This document shows, in pieces, positions 43,750 to 52,250 of a DNA stretch of 64,000 nucleotides; positions within the stretch are counted from its first letter, which is position 1, and every line of letters starts with the position of its first letter. The notes beneath the pieces are model-generated. The model did no database searches. It was not told where the DNA came from and saw only the letters and a list, made by a program, of their open reading frames with translations. Location: NCBI RefSeq assembly GCF_025917005.1, contig NZ_CP078091.1, positions 2,852,001 to 2,916,000 of the forward strand, given 5' to 3'. The translations under genes and the position numbers were made by a program. The DNA is from Porphyrobacter sp. ULC335 (GTDB taxonomy: Bacteria; Pseudomonadota; Alphaproteobacteria; Sphingomonadales; Sphingomonadaceae).

Positions 43750-45192
43750 GTGGTGTCCGCGAAGCGGAGCCGGGCTGCGGGCCTTGCGGTTGGCATTGCC
43801 GCGCTGGCTCTGACCGGATGCGGCGTCCCGCGTGACACCCCGCCTGCCATGGCGAGCGCGCAGACCATCCCTGACCGCTGGGTGCTGGCCGAACCGGACG
43901 GGGCCGACATTCCGCTCGATCGCTATTGGGTGTTGCTCGGCGATCCGCTGGTCGAAGAGCTTGTCGCGCAGGCACAGTCGGAAAACCTCGATCTGGCACA
44001 GGCCGTCACCCGTTTGCGGGCCGCCCGCGCAGGGCTGCGGCAGGCCCGCGCCGACCGTGTGCCGACCGTCAACGGCAGCAGCGGCGCGCGGCGCGATGTG
44101 GGTGATCTGGCCAACGACGATGTGCAATTCTCGCTCGGCGCCGATGCATCCTGGGAGGCCGATCTGTTCGGCCGGATCGATGCTTCAGTCGATGCAGCGC
44201 GCGGGGATCTGCGCGCGGCGGGATATTCGCTCGGCGATCTGGAACGGGTGATCGTCGCGCAGGTGGCGAGCCAGACGGTCACCGCCCGCTCGCTCGCCGC
44301 GCAGCTTGCCATCGCCCGCGAAACACTCGCCAATCAGGAGGACAATCTCCAGATTGCGCGCTGGCGCAATCAGGCGGGTCTGGTCTCCAGCCTCGATGTC
44401 GAACAGGCGCGCACGCAGCGGGCGCAGACTGCGGCGACCATCCCGCAGCTGGAAGGCGATCTCGTCGCCGTCGCCAACGCGATCTCGACCTTGATCGGCG
44501 AGCCGCCCGGCCGCGTCTATCGCGCCCTGACCGAAGCACCACGCGCCGTTCCCGCGCCGCCGACCGACGTTGCGCTCGCGGTGCCTGCCGACATGCTGCG
44601 CCGCCGCCCCGATGTGAGCGGGGCCGAGGCGCGGCTTGCCGCCGATCTCGACCGGGTCGGGATCGCGCGCGCGCAGCTTTACCCGCTTGTCCGGCTCAGC
44701 GGCACCATCGGCACCAGCGCGGTCAATGTCGGCGACCTGTTCGATATCGTAACCGGCAACGTCTTTGCCAGCCTTTCCCAGCTGATCTTCGACGGCGGGC
44801 GGGTGCGCGGCCAGATCGAAGGCGCGCAAGCCGCCGCCGACGGATCGCTGGCCGCATGGCGCCAGAGCATCCTCGTCGCGCTTGAAGAGGTGGAAACATC
44901 GGCGGTCGATCTCGACACCAGCGCAACGCGGGTCACCGCGCTTATCGAAGCCAGCGATGGCGCGCAGAACGCCGCGCTGCTTGCCCGCAGCCAGTATCAG
45001 GCGGGGCTGATCGATTTCCAGACGCTGCTGGTGACCGAAAGCCAGCTGCTGAGCACGCGCACTGCGCAGGTCAACGCCGAAGCCGGGCGCGCGCTCGCCT
45101 TCATCAGTCTGGCGCGGGCGCTGGGCGGCGGATGGTCGGTGCCCGAGGGCGCGGGAATTGAAGAAATTGCGGCAAAGGGGCCCAGCCAGTGA
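43750..45192 (+). CDS. NodT/TolC-type outer-membrane efflux lipoprotein
   Basis: 480 aa from GTG 43750 (GTG 43753 also possible). Lipobox LTGCG (Cys about 24), then two outer-membrane-factor repeats with long coiled coils (NLDLAQAVTRLRAARAGLRQ, YPLVRLSGTIGTSAVNVGDL, FDGGRVRGQIEGAQAA). It forms the outer-membrane channel of the export system whose adaptor, ATPase and permease follow directly with 4-base overlaps. Confidence 0.92.
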   Translation: MVSAKRSRAAGLAVGIAALALTGCGVPRDTPPAMASAQTIPDRWVLAEPDGADIPLDRYWVLLGDPLVEELVAQAQSENLDLAQAVTRLRAARAGLRQARADRVPTVNGSSGARRDVGDLANDDVQFSLGADASWEADLFGRIDASVDAARGDLRAAGYSLGDLERVIVAQVASQTVTARSLAAQLAIARETLANQEDNLQIARWRNQAGLVSSLDVEQARTQRAQTAATIPQLEGDLVAVANAISTLIGEPPGRVYRALTEAPRAVPAPPTDVALAVPADMLRRRPDVSGAEARLAADLDRVGIARAQLYPLVRLSGTIGTSAVNVGDLFDIVTGNVFASLSQLIFDGGRVRGQIEGAQAAADGSLAAWRQSILVALEEVETSAVDLDTSATRVTALIEASDGAQNAALLARSQYQAGLIDFQTLLVTESQLLSTRTAQVNAEAGRALAFISLARALGGGWSVPEGAGIEEIAAKGPSQ

Positions 45193-46505
45193 CCGATTTG
45201 AGCAAACCCGCCGAGCAGCCGAGCGTGGATGAATTCCTCGGCACCAAGCCGCGCCCGCGCTGGCGGCGCTGGATGAAGTACTGGCTACCCGGCCTCGTCG
45301 TGCTGCTGCTGATCCTCGGCATCGCGCAATGCACCCGCGAAGCGCCCAAGCCCGATTACATCACCGAAGCCGTGGCGCAGGAATCGCTGTCCCTGTCAGT
45401 CACCGCGACAGGCAATCTGCGCCCGACCAATCAGGTCGAGGTTGGCGCGGAAGTGACCGGACCGCTCGATTCCGTGCTGGTCGACGTCAACGACCGCGTG
45501 ACCAAGGGGCAGGTGATCGCGGTGATCAATACCGAGATTATCGACCAGCAGATCGCCCAGTCGCGCGCCAATCTCAACGCGGCGCGGGCCGCGCTGGCGC
45601 AGGCGCAGGCGACCATCGACATCGACAAGGTGCAGCTCGCCCGCTTGCAGGATGTGCGGCGCCTCTCGGGCGGACGCGTGCCTTCGCAGATCGAGCTGGA
45701 ACAGGCCGAGGCCGCCGTCGCCCGTGACCGCGCGGCGGTCGCCTCGGCACGCGCCAATATCGAGGCTGCTCAGGCGTCGCTGAACGGCAACCTCACCACC
45801 CGCACCCGCGCGGTGATCCGCGCGCCCGTTACCGGCGTCGTGCTCGCCCGCCGGGTCGAGCCGGGGCAGACCGTGGTCGCCAGCTTCAACACCGTGACCC
45901 TGTTCGTAATCGCCGAAGACCTGTCGGAAATGCAGCTGCGCGTGTCGATCGACGAAGCGGATGTGGGGCAGGTCAATCCCGGCCAGAAAGCGACCTTCAC
46001 CGTCGATGCCTATCCCGGACGGCGCTTCCCCGCCACGCTCCAGCGGGTCGATCTGGCGTCGGCCAGCACGACCCAGGCCTCGGCTTCCGGCGGCACCGGA
46101 ACTTCGGCGGCGGGCGGAGCGGTGGTCAGCTATGAAGCGCGGCTCGACGTGCAGAACCCCGATGGCCTGCTGCGCCCCGGCATGACGGCAACCGCGACCA
46201 TCGCAACCCAGAACACCGGAACCGCGATGCTGGTGCCCAATGCCGCCCTGCGCTTCCGCCCCGAAACGAAGGAAGAAGCCGGTGGCGGCGTGTTCAACCC
46301 GCAGATCGGGCTGGAGGATGGCAAGCAGCAAGCCAGCATCGGCGTGGGCAGCCGCCAGCAGGTGCAGGTGTTGCAAGCGGACGGCACCCTGAAGGCCATC
46401 GAGGTCGTCACCGGTCGCAGCGACGGGCGGCGCACTGTCGTCACCTCCAAGGGGCTCAAGCCGGGCATGAAGGTCGTCACCGGCATCAAGGCCGCAGCCC
46501 AGTGA
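45189..46505 (+). CDS. macA: MacA-like periplasmic adaptor (HlyD family)
   Basis: 438 aa, GTG start overlapping the NodT stop (GTGA). One N-terminal TM (YWLPGLVVLLLILGIAQC), barrel-sandwich lipoyl halves (AEVTGPLDSVLVDVNDRVTK and TRTRAVIRAPVTGVVLARRV), helical hairpin and beta-barrel. A Ser/Ala/Gly insert sits near residue 295. Connects the MacB-type transporter to the outer-membrane channel. Confidence 0.9.
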   Translation: MTDLSKPAEQPSVDEFLGTKPRPRWRRWMKYWLPGLVVLLLILGIAQCTREAPKPDYITEAVAQESLSLSVTATGNLRPTNQVEVGAEVTGPLDSVLVDVNDRVTKGQVIAVINTEIIDQQIAQSRANLNAARAALAQAQATIDIDKVQLARLQDVRRLSGGRVPSQIELEQAEAAVARDRAAVASARANIEAAQASLNGNLTTRTRAVIRAPVTGVVLARRVEPGQTVVASFNTVTLFVIAEDLSEMQLRVSIDEADVGQVNPGQKATFTVDAYPGRRFPATLQRVDLASASTTQASASGGTGTSAAGGAVVSYEARLDVQNPDGLLRPGMTATATIATQNTGTAMLVPNAALRFRPETKEEAGGGVFNPQIGLEDGKQQASIGVGSRQQVQVLQADGTLKAIEVVTGRSDGRRTVVTSKGLKPGMKVVTGIKAAAQ

Positions 46506-47224
46506 GTGAAGAACCGCTCATCCAGCTAGAGGGGATAACCAAGACCTTCGGCAGCGGTGAGGCCGCGTTTCAGGCCCTGAAGGGAGTCGACCTCACCATC
46601 GACCGCGGCGAATTTGTCGCGATCATGGGGCCATCGGGGTCGGGCAAGTCGACCACGATGAACATCCTTGGTTGCCTCGATGTGCCCACGGGCGGCGTGT
46701 TCCGGTTTCGCGGGGTCGAGGTGCAGAAGCTCGACCGCGATCAGCGCAGCCTGTTGCGCCGCCGCTATCTCGGCTTCGTGTTTCAGGGCTTCAACCTGCT
46801 GGCCCGCACCACTGCGCTGGAGAATGTCGAACTGCCGCTGCTCTACCGCGGCGAAAGCAAGACCCAGCGGCGCGCGGCTGCAATGCACGCACTCGATCAG
46901 GTTGGGCTGGTGCCGTGGGCTTCGCACACCCCTGCCGAACTGTCCGGCGGCCAGCAGCAGCGCGTCGCCATCGCGCGCGCGCTGGTGACCCAGCCCGATG
47001 TGCTGCTGGCGGACGAGCCGACCGGCAACCTCGACAGCGAACGTTCGGTGGAGATCATGCAATTGCTCCAGCGCTTGAACGGTGAAGGCATCACCGTGCT
47101 GATGGTCACCCACGAAGAAGAAATGGCCTCTTACGCCAAAACCATCGTGCGGTTCCGCGACGGGCTGGTCGAACGGATCGAGCGCGGCGCGCACAGCCTT
47201 ACAGCCGAGGGCACACCAGCATGA
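46502..47224 (+). CDS. ABC transporter ATP-binding protein, MacB/LolD type
   Basis: 240 aa, GTG start overlapping macA stop (GTGA). Walker A GPSGSGKST, Q-loop FVFQGFNLL, signature LSGGQQQR, Walker B VLLADEPTGNLDS, His switch VTHEE. In E. coli MacB this domain is fused to the permease; here it is a separate subunit, as in many non-enteric bacteria. Confidence 0.95.
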   Translation: MSEEPLIQLEGITKTFGSGEAAFQALKGVDLTIDRGEFVAIMGPSGSGKSTTMNILGCLDVPTGGVFRFRGVEVQKLDRDQRSLLRRRYLGFVFQGFNLLARTTALENVELPLLYRGESKTQRRAAAMHALDQVGLVPWASHTPAELSGGQQQRVAIARALVTQPDVLLADEPTGNLDSERSVEIMQLLQRLNGEGITVLMVTHEEEMASYAKTIVRFRDGLVERIERGAHSLTAEGTPA

Positions 47225-48420
47225 TGCTCGGCACCACCATCCTGCTGGCGCTGCGCGAAATTCGCCGCCACGTCATGCGTTCAATCCTGACGACGCTCGG
47301 CATCATCATCGGCGTCGCGGCAGTGGTGACGATGGTGACGCTGGGCAATGGGGTGACGGCATCGGTGCAGGAAGAGATTTCCTCACTCGGCGCCAGCAAT
47401 TTCATCATCTTCCCGGTGCGCACCACCCGCGGCACCATCCGCCCCTTCGACGAGGCAGATGTGCGTGCGGTCGAACAGCAGATCGCTGGGGTGCAGATCG
47501 CGGCGGGCGGAGTAGGGGCGAGCGCCACCGCCTTCTACAACGGCCAGGACTGGGACACGCGGGTCGAGGGGGGCACCAATCCACTGCTCGAAGCACAGAC
47601 CATCTCGATCAAGGAAGGTCGGGCCTTTCTCCCCGACGAGGAAGAGGCGGGCAAGAGCGTCTGCTTGCTTGGCGTGAAGGTGCGAGAGGCGATCTTTCCG
47701 CGCGCCTCCAGTCCGGTCGGCGCACGCATGCGGCTAGGCGATGTATCGTGTCAGGTCATCGGGGTGATGGCAGAGCGCGGTCAGGGCGGTGGCGGCGCGG
47801 ATGATGACGATATGGTCTACATGCCGCTCAAGGCCGTGCAACGGCGGTTCCGGGGGAACGACAACCTCGATTATTTCGTGGTCAAGTATGATACCGCCTA
47901 TGCCGCAGCATCGATCCAGAATGCATTGGTCGACCTGCTGCGCGAACGGCGCCTGCTGCAAGGCGAAGAGCCTAATGATTTCAATATTATCGACACGGCG
48001 CAGATCAATCAGGCCCTGGGCGCGGCGACCGGCGCGCTGACCGCAATGGTGGCGGTGATCGCTTCGATCAGCCTGCTGGTCGGCGGAATCGGGATCATGA
48101 ACATCATGCTGGTCTCCGTCACGGAACGAACGCGCGAGATCGGCATTCGCCTCGCCATCGGCGCGCTCGCACGCGAGGTGCGCTTGCAGTTCCTGACCGA
48201 GGCGGTGGTGCTGTGTGCGCTGGGCGGCCTCGTCGGCATAGCGCTGGGGTTCGGCGCATCGATCGGGCTGGCAGCGGCGATCGACGTGCCCTTCGTGTTC
48301 GATCCGGCGATCAATATCATCAGCTTCCTGTTCGCGGCAGGCATGGGGATCGTGTTCGGGTACTACCCTGCCAGCCGTGCCTCGAAGCTCGACCCGATTG
48401 ACGCCTTGCGCCACGAATAA
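47221..48420 (+). CDS. ABC transporter permease, MacB/FtsX type
   Basis: 399 aa, ATG overlapping the ATPase stop (ATGA). TM1 near residue 22-42 (SILTTLGIIIGVAAVVTMVT), large periplasmic MacB core, and three C-terminal TMs with the FtsX segment SLLVGGIGIMNIMLVSVTER and REIGIRLAIGA. Works as a mechanotransmission pump rather than a classical translocator; cargo could be a peptide, siderophore or macrolide-like compound. Confidence 0.94.
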   Translation: MMLGTTILLALREIRRHVMRSILTTLGIIIGVAAVVTMVTLGNGVTASVQEEISSLGASNFIIFPVRTTRGTIRPFDEADVRAVEQQIAGVQIAAGGVGASATAFYNGQDWDTRVEGGTNPLLEAQTISIKEGRAFLPDEEEAGKSVCLLGVKVREAIFPRASSPVGARMRLGDVSCQVIGVMAERGQGGGGADDDDMVYMPLKAVQRRFRGNDNLDYFVVKYDTAYAAASIQNALVDLLRERRLLQGEEPNDFNIIDTAQINQALGAATGALTAMVAVIASISLLVGGIGIMNIMLVSVTERTREIGIRLAIGALAREVRLQFLTEAVVLCALGGLVGIALGFGASIGLAAAIDVPFVFDPAINIISFLFAAGMGIVFGYYPASRASKLDPIDALRHE

Positions 48421-48449
48421 CGGCCGTCGCCGCATACCAATCCTGCGGT

Positions 48450-48481
48450 GCATGACGTTGGGGAGGCCCGGAACGTCATGC
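48450..48481. terminator. Hairpin between convergent genes
   Basis: GCATGACGTT (48450-48459) pairs perfectly with AACGTCATGC (48472-48481), 12-base loop. No U-run on either side; placed between the permease stop and the hydrolase stop, so likely a bidirectional terminator. Confidence 0.5.
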
Positions 48482-48494
48482 CCGCGGCTTGAGG

Positions 48495-49403
48495 CTAACG
48501 CCGGTCCACAAAATCGGTGATCGCGGCGAACACCGCGCCCGGATCCTCGATCTCGGGCGTGTGACCGAGGTCATCGAATGTCACACAGGTCACGTCTCCA
48601 TAGAGCCGCGCCAGCGAATGGACATTGTCCGCAGGGTGAGAACCATCGGCTGCGCCCCAGATCGACAGGATCGGTTGCTGCGGTGCCGGGAGCTCATCGC
48701 GCTTAGCCATGTAGATCTGAAAGGCGCTCGCCAGCGACCACATCGCACCTTGCGCAAATGAGCGTTCGGCACATTCGCACAGATGCGGGATCTGCTCCTT
48801 GCGCCCGACCGTGAGCGCATACCACTTCGGCATCCGCTTGGGTGCCATGCGGGCCATGGCGAGTTGACCGAAAATCGGACGGGCCAGAATACCCTTGGGA
48901 TCGCGCCCTGCCTTGAACCGGGCGAAGGCCTGCGTCCCGCCTCCCTGAATAAGGGTGAGGTGCGTGACAAGCTCGGGCATCCGCGCGGCAATATCCAGCG
49001 CGGCTAGGCTGGTGACACAGGAGAAGGCGAAAATGCTGCCCTCCCCGCACACCTCCCGGATGAATTCTGCAAGGTCATCGTTGGTCGACCGGAATTCGAA
49101 ATCAAATGCGGAACCTGCAACGGAAAAGCCCATCGCAGGCATTTCGACCACCACCACCCGAAAGCGGGCGCTGAACGTGGCGATCACCGGCCCATAGACC
49201 TCGATCGTCATCGGGCCATCCACCACAAAGATGATCGTCTGCCCGCTCCCCGCATCGCAATATCGGTACTGCGCATTTGCAGTGCGATGGAACTTGATGT
49301 TCGGCGAGGCCGTGGCCGGCCAGCCATCGCGGAAGCGCGCCATCTTTCTGGCAGCGCCCAAGGTGTCGAGACGCGCACCAAGACGCGTGAGGAATCCGGT
49401 CAT
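48495..49403 (-). CDS. Alpha/beta hydrolase with a cysteine at the nucleophile position
   Basis: 302 aa from ATG 49403 (MTGFLTRLGARLDTLGAARK). Canonical hydrolase fold with oxyanion segment FVVDGP, the nucleophile elbow reading AFSCVTSLAAL (Cys129 where GxSxG Ser is expected), acid Asp253 in WGAADGSHP and His281 in DLGHTPEIEDP. Cys in this position is known in dienelactone hydrolases, but the rest resembles ordinary esterase/peroxidase types. Divergent from the LysR gene 49651. Confidence 0.85.
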   Translation of the reverse strand: MTGFLTRLGARLDTLGAARKMARFRDGWPATASPNIKFHRTANAQYRYCDAGSGQTIIFVVDGPMTIEVYGPVIATFSARFRVVVVEMPAMGFSVAGSAFDFEFRSTNDDLAEFIREVCGEGSIFAFSCVTSLAALDIAARMPELVTHLTLIQGGGTQAFARFKAGRDPKGILARPIFGQLAMARMAPKRMPKWYALTVGRKEQIPHLCECAERSFAQGAMWSLASAFQIYMAKRDELPAPQQPILSIWGAADGSHPADNVHSLARLYGDVTCVTFDDLGHTPEIEDPGAVFAAITDFVDRR

Positions 49404-49650
49404 TGCCCTATCGTCCCTGCCGCCTGTGCCAACCCGCACCCGCCGATCCGAGTGTCATGAAACGCGTGAATGTGATGCTCCATCCTGTCCTCGCTGCCAG
49501 ATTGTGGATGCAGCCTAGGCGATTGCACCGCGCCCTCCTTCTTGCGATATCGCAAACCAGTTTTCGTATTTCGCAAGGATCGCGACAATCGCGCTTGACC
49601 CGCAAGACCTCGCCGACCTGATCGCCATTCGTGATGCCGGAACCCTGAGC

Positions 49651-50460
49651 GTGGCGGCCAAGGCCCGCGGCGTTGCGATCTCGACCGTGTCGCGGCGGAT
49701 CGAAGCGCTTGAGACCGCACTGGGCCTGCAGCTGGTCGATCGGCGGTCCGATGGCGTGCGGCTCACCCCTGAAGGCCTCGCCATTGCTGAGGCTTCGGCA
49801 CCGCTCGCGGAACAATTGCTGCGTGTGGCGCGCGTGGCGGAAAGCCTGCGGCAAGGGGCGAATTCAGTCCCGATCCGTATTTCGGCGACCGAATTCGTGA
49901 TCTCCGATGTGCTGGCCCCCGCGCTCGGCAGGTTGTGGGCGATGGGGGCGGATTTTCCTGTCCACCTCCAGTCGCAGGCCGATGTGGTGAGCCTCGCGGG
50001 GCGCGACGCGGATCTTGCCGTCCGAATGGTACGACCCGAGGGCGCGAGCCTCTATGCACGGCGGCTCGCTGAGATCCGGCTGGGGCTGTTCGCTTCCGTG
50101 GACTATCTTTCGGGCCGCGCGCCCGAGGCGGTCGACCTCGCTGACGAAAGGCTGCTGATCTATGATGACAGCTTTGGCCGTCTCCCCGAACTGGAATGGG
50201 TGACACAGCGCGGACTGTCGGACGCAGTCGCCATGCGCACCGGGAGCACGCGGGCGTTGCTGGCAGCGGTAGTGGGTGGTGCCGGCATCGCCATCCTGCC
50301 GCTGCCCTTTGCGGCGCGGATAGAGTGCCTCGTCGAATTGCCGAACGCCACTCCCCTGCCGACGCGCGCGCCGTGGATGATCGTCCACCGCGACATGCGC
50401 AGCCTCCCCGCAATCAAGATGGTGCAGAAATGGGTGGCAGCAACTTTCGCCAGCCTGTGA
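49651..50460 (+). CDS. LysR-family transcriptional regulator, start codon uncertain
   Basis: 269 aa from GTG 49651, but this begins inside the HTH. The same frame continues upstream with LDPQDLADLIAIRDAGTLSV, the expected first helix, back to about 49594 without any ATG, GTG or TTG. AAGGA at 49574-49578 lies 9 bases before ATC 49588, a possible rare start. Effector domain follows (FVISDVLAPALGRLWAMGAD). Divergent from the hydrolase gene and likely its regulator. Confidence 0.82.
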   Translation: MAAKARGVAISTVSRRIEALETALGLQLVDRRSDGVRLTPEGLAIAEASAPLAEQLLRVARVAESLRQGANSVPIRISATEFVISDVLAPALGRLWAMGADFPVHLQSQADVVSLAGRDADLAVRMVRPEGASLYARRLAEIRLGLFASVDYLSGRAPEAVDLADERLLIYDDSFGRLPELEWVTQRGLSDAVAMRTGSTRALLAAVVGGAGIAILPLPFAARIECLVELPNATPLPTRAPWMIVHRDMRSLPAIKMVQKWVAATFASL

Positions 50461-50547
50461 CCGCCTTTCGCGCGAGGCTGCTTTAATCGCTGGAAAACTC
50501 GCGCCCCTCCCTTTGCGCGGGGCCGCCGCCTGCCTAATCCCTTCGGC

Positions 50548-52047
50548 GTGACAGCCACCATCGACATCGGACGCGACCAGAGCGGACAGACGATCGCCAT
50601 CGATCTGGCGGAGCTGCTTGCCACGCGTCTGCTGGTGCAGGGCAATTCCGGCTCGGGTAAATCGCACCTGCTGCGCCGCCTGCTGGAGGAATGCGCCGGG
50701 CAGGTCCAACAGATCGTGATCGATCCGGAGGGCGATTTCGTCACCCTTGCCGATGCCTTCGGCCATGTGGTCATCGACGCAGGGGCCTATTCCGCGCGGG
50801 AGATCGAGGAACTGGCGCTGCGCGTCCGCCAGCACCGCGCCTCGGTGGTGCTGGCGCTCGACGAGCTGGAGGTCGAACAGCAGATCCGCTGTGCTGCACT
50901 GTTCCTGACCGCGCTGTTCGATGCCCCGCGCGAACACTGGTATCCGGCGCTGGTGGTGGTCGACGAGGCGCAGATGTTCGCCCCCGCTGCCGCTGGCGAG
51001 ATGAACGACGAGGTGCGGCGGCTCACGCTGGCGGCGATGACCAACCTCATGTGCCGGGGCAGAAAGCGCGGGCTGGCGGGGATTGTCGCCACCCAGCGGC
51101 TCGCCAAGCTGGCCAAGAATGTCGCGGCCGAGGCCAGCAACTTCCTGATGGGGCGTACTTTTCTCGATATCGACATGCAGCGCGCGGCCGATCTGCTGGG
51201 CATGGACCGGCGGCAGGCGGAGCGAATTCGCGACCTCCAGCGCGGGCAGTTCCTCGGCCTCGGCCCCGCGATCAGCCGCCGTCCGGTGGCGGTCCATGTC
51301 GGCGCAGTGCGCACGTCCGGGCGCGGTGGATCGCAAGCGCTGATCCCGCTGCCGGAAGCTGCCGAGGGCGCGATGGAGGCGCTGCTCACCGACCGCCTGA
51401 CCGAGGCCGCCGCCCAGCCCCAGCCCGTGCGCCGCGCGCCCCCGCCCCCTGCTCCGCGCAAGGATGTGGAGGAAGCCATCGCGCTCCCCCGCGTGCTGCC
51501 GAGCGTCGTCCCTACAGCCGAGGCCCCGCCCGTACCCGCAGAAGTGTCACAGCAGCCCGCTCCGGCTCCCACGCCCATCGCCCCTGCCGAGCCGCCGCAG
51601 AGCCTGGAGGAGGTCGTCCGCGAACTCGCGCTGGCCGAAGGCGCGACCTTCCGTCCGGCGACAACGCTGTTCCGCGATTTTGCCATCCGTTGCCGCCAGC
51701 GCGGCATCCCGTCCGCGCATGTCGACATTGCCCGCTTCCGCCGGATGTTTGCCTTTGCCGTCAGCGGCTTGGACCAGATTGAGCACGCCCCGCAGACCGC
51801 CATCGCGCAGGCGGCAGAAGGCGTTGAGGACGATGTTCTCGCCCCCTACCTCGCGATCCTGATTTCTGCCCACCTCGGCACCGCCATGCCTGACGAGGAG
51901 GAACTCGGCCGCCTCTATGGCAGCGCCTCGCCCAGCCGGGTGCGCCGCTTGCTAGATCATCTCGAACGGCAGGGCCTGATCGTGGTGCGCGAGGATTTCG
52001 GCGGGGAGCGGAGCATCATTGTTCCGGAGATCCCCGCTGCGGCGTGA
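50548..52047 (+). CDS. HerA/DUF87-like ATPase with C-terminal winged-helix domain
   Basis: 499 aa from GTG 50548. Walker A GNSGSGKS (32-39), Walker B LVVVDE (135-140), sensor-like GIVATQRLAK and arginine RDLQRGQFLGLG give a HerA/FtsK-clade motor. A Pro/Ala-rich linker (about 290-360) leads to a C-terminal region with a winged-helix look (LGRLYGSASPSRVRRLLDHL). HerA normally partners the NurA nuclease in end resection; no NurA is adjacent. Its stop codon abuts parS-like site 2. Confidence 0.85.
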   Translation: MTATIDIGRDQSGQTIAIDLAELLATRLLVQGNSGSGKSHLLRRLLEECAGQVQQIVIDPEGDFVTLADAFGHVVIDAGAYSAREIEELALRVRQHRASVVLALDELEVEQQIRCAALFLTALFDAPREHWYPALVVVDEAQMFAPAAAGEMNDEVRRLTLAAMTNLMCRGRKRGLAGIVATQRLAKLAKNVAAEASNFLMGRTFLDIDMQRAADLLGMDRRQAERIRDLQRGQFLGLGPAISRRPVAVHVGAVRTSGRGGSQALIPLPEAAEGAMEALLTDRLTEAAAQPQPVRRAPPPPAPRKDVEEAIALPRVLPSVVPTAEAPPVPAEVSQQPAPAPTPIAPAEPPQSLEEVVRELALAEGATFRPATTLFRDFAIRCRQRGIPSAHVDIARFRRMFAFAVSGLDQIEHAPQTAIAQAAEGVEDDVLAPYLAILISAHLGTAMPDEEELGRLYGSASPSRVRRLLDHLERQGLIVVREDFGGERSIIVPEIPAAA

Positions 52048-52063
52048 TGTTTCCCGTGAAACA
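52048..52063 (+). promoter_or_regulatory. parS-like ParB-binding site 2
   Basis: TGTTTCCCGTGAAACA, the reverse complement of site 1 (35394-35409), 15 of 16 matches to consensus parS. Begins one base after the HerA-like ATPase stop codon. Confidence 0.75.
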
Positions 52064-52080
52064 TTCGCACTAACACCCGC

Positions 52081-52131
52081 TGGAGGGGGTCTAAGGGGGG
52101 TCTAAGGGGGGTCTGGAGGGGGTCTAAACCC
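52081..52131 (+). repeat. G-run tandem array beside parS-like site 2
   Basis: GGAGGGGGTCTAAG, GGGGGTCTAAG, GGGGGTCTGGAG, GGGGGTCTAA: four G5-6 runs, unit of 11-13 bp. Exactly 20 bases after the 18-bp palindrome, the same distance as at site 1. No CRISPR-like spacers. Confidence 0.85.
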
Positions 52132-52250
52132 CGCTAAAGTCCATCTGACACCCAGCAGGACCCGGGCAAAGCACCCTCTGCCCGGCAAGGGCTGCAATCT
52201 GCGCGCAATCGCCTATCTTGGCCGCACTTCCCCGCTTCGGAGTGCCTGCC

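Noticed and set aside
49864..51336. 490-codon minus-strand frame over LysR and the ATPase
   Set aside because: Shadow of two genes with intact motifs on the plus strand.
52081..52131. CRISPR array
   Set aside because: Units are 11-13 bp with no spacers; no cas genes anywhere in the window.
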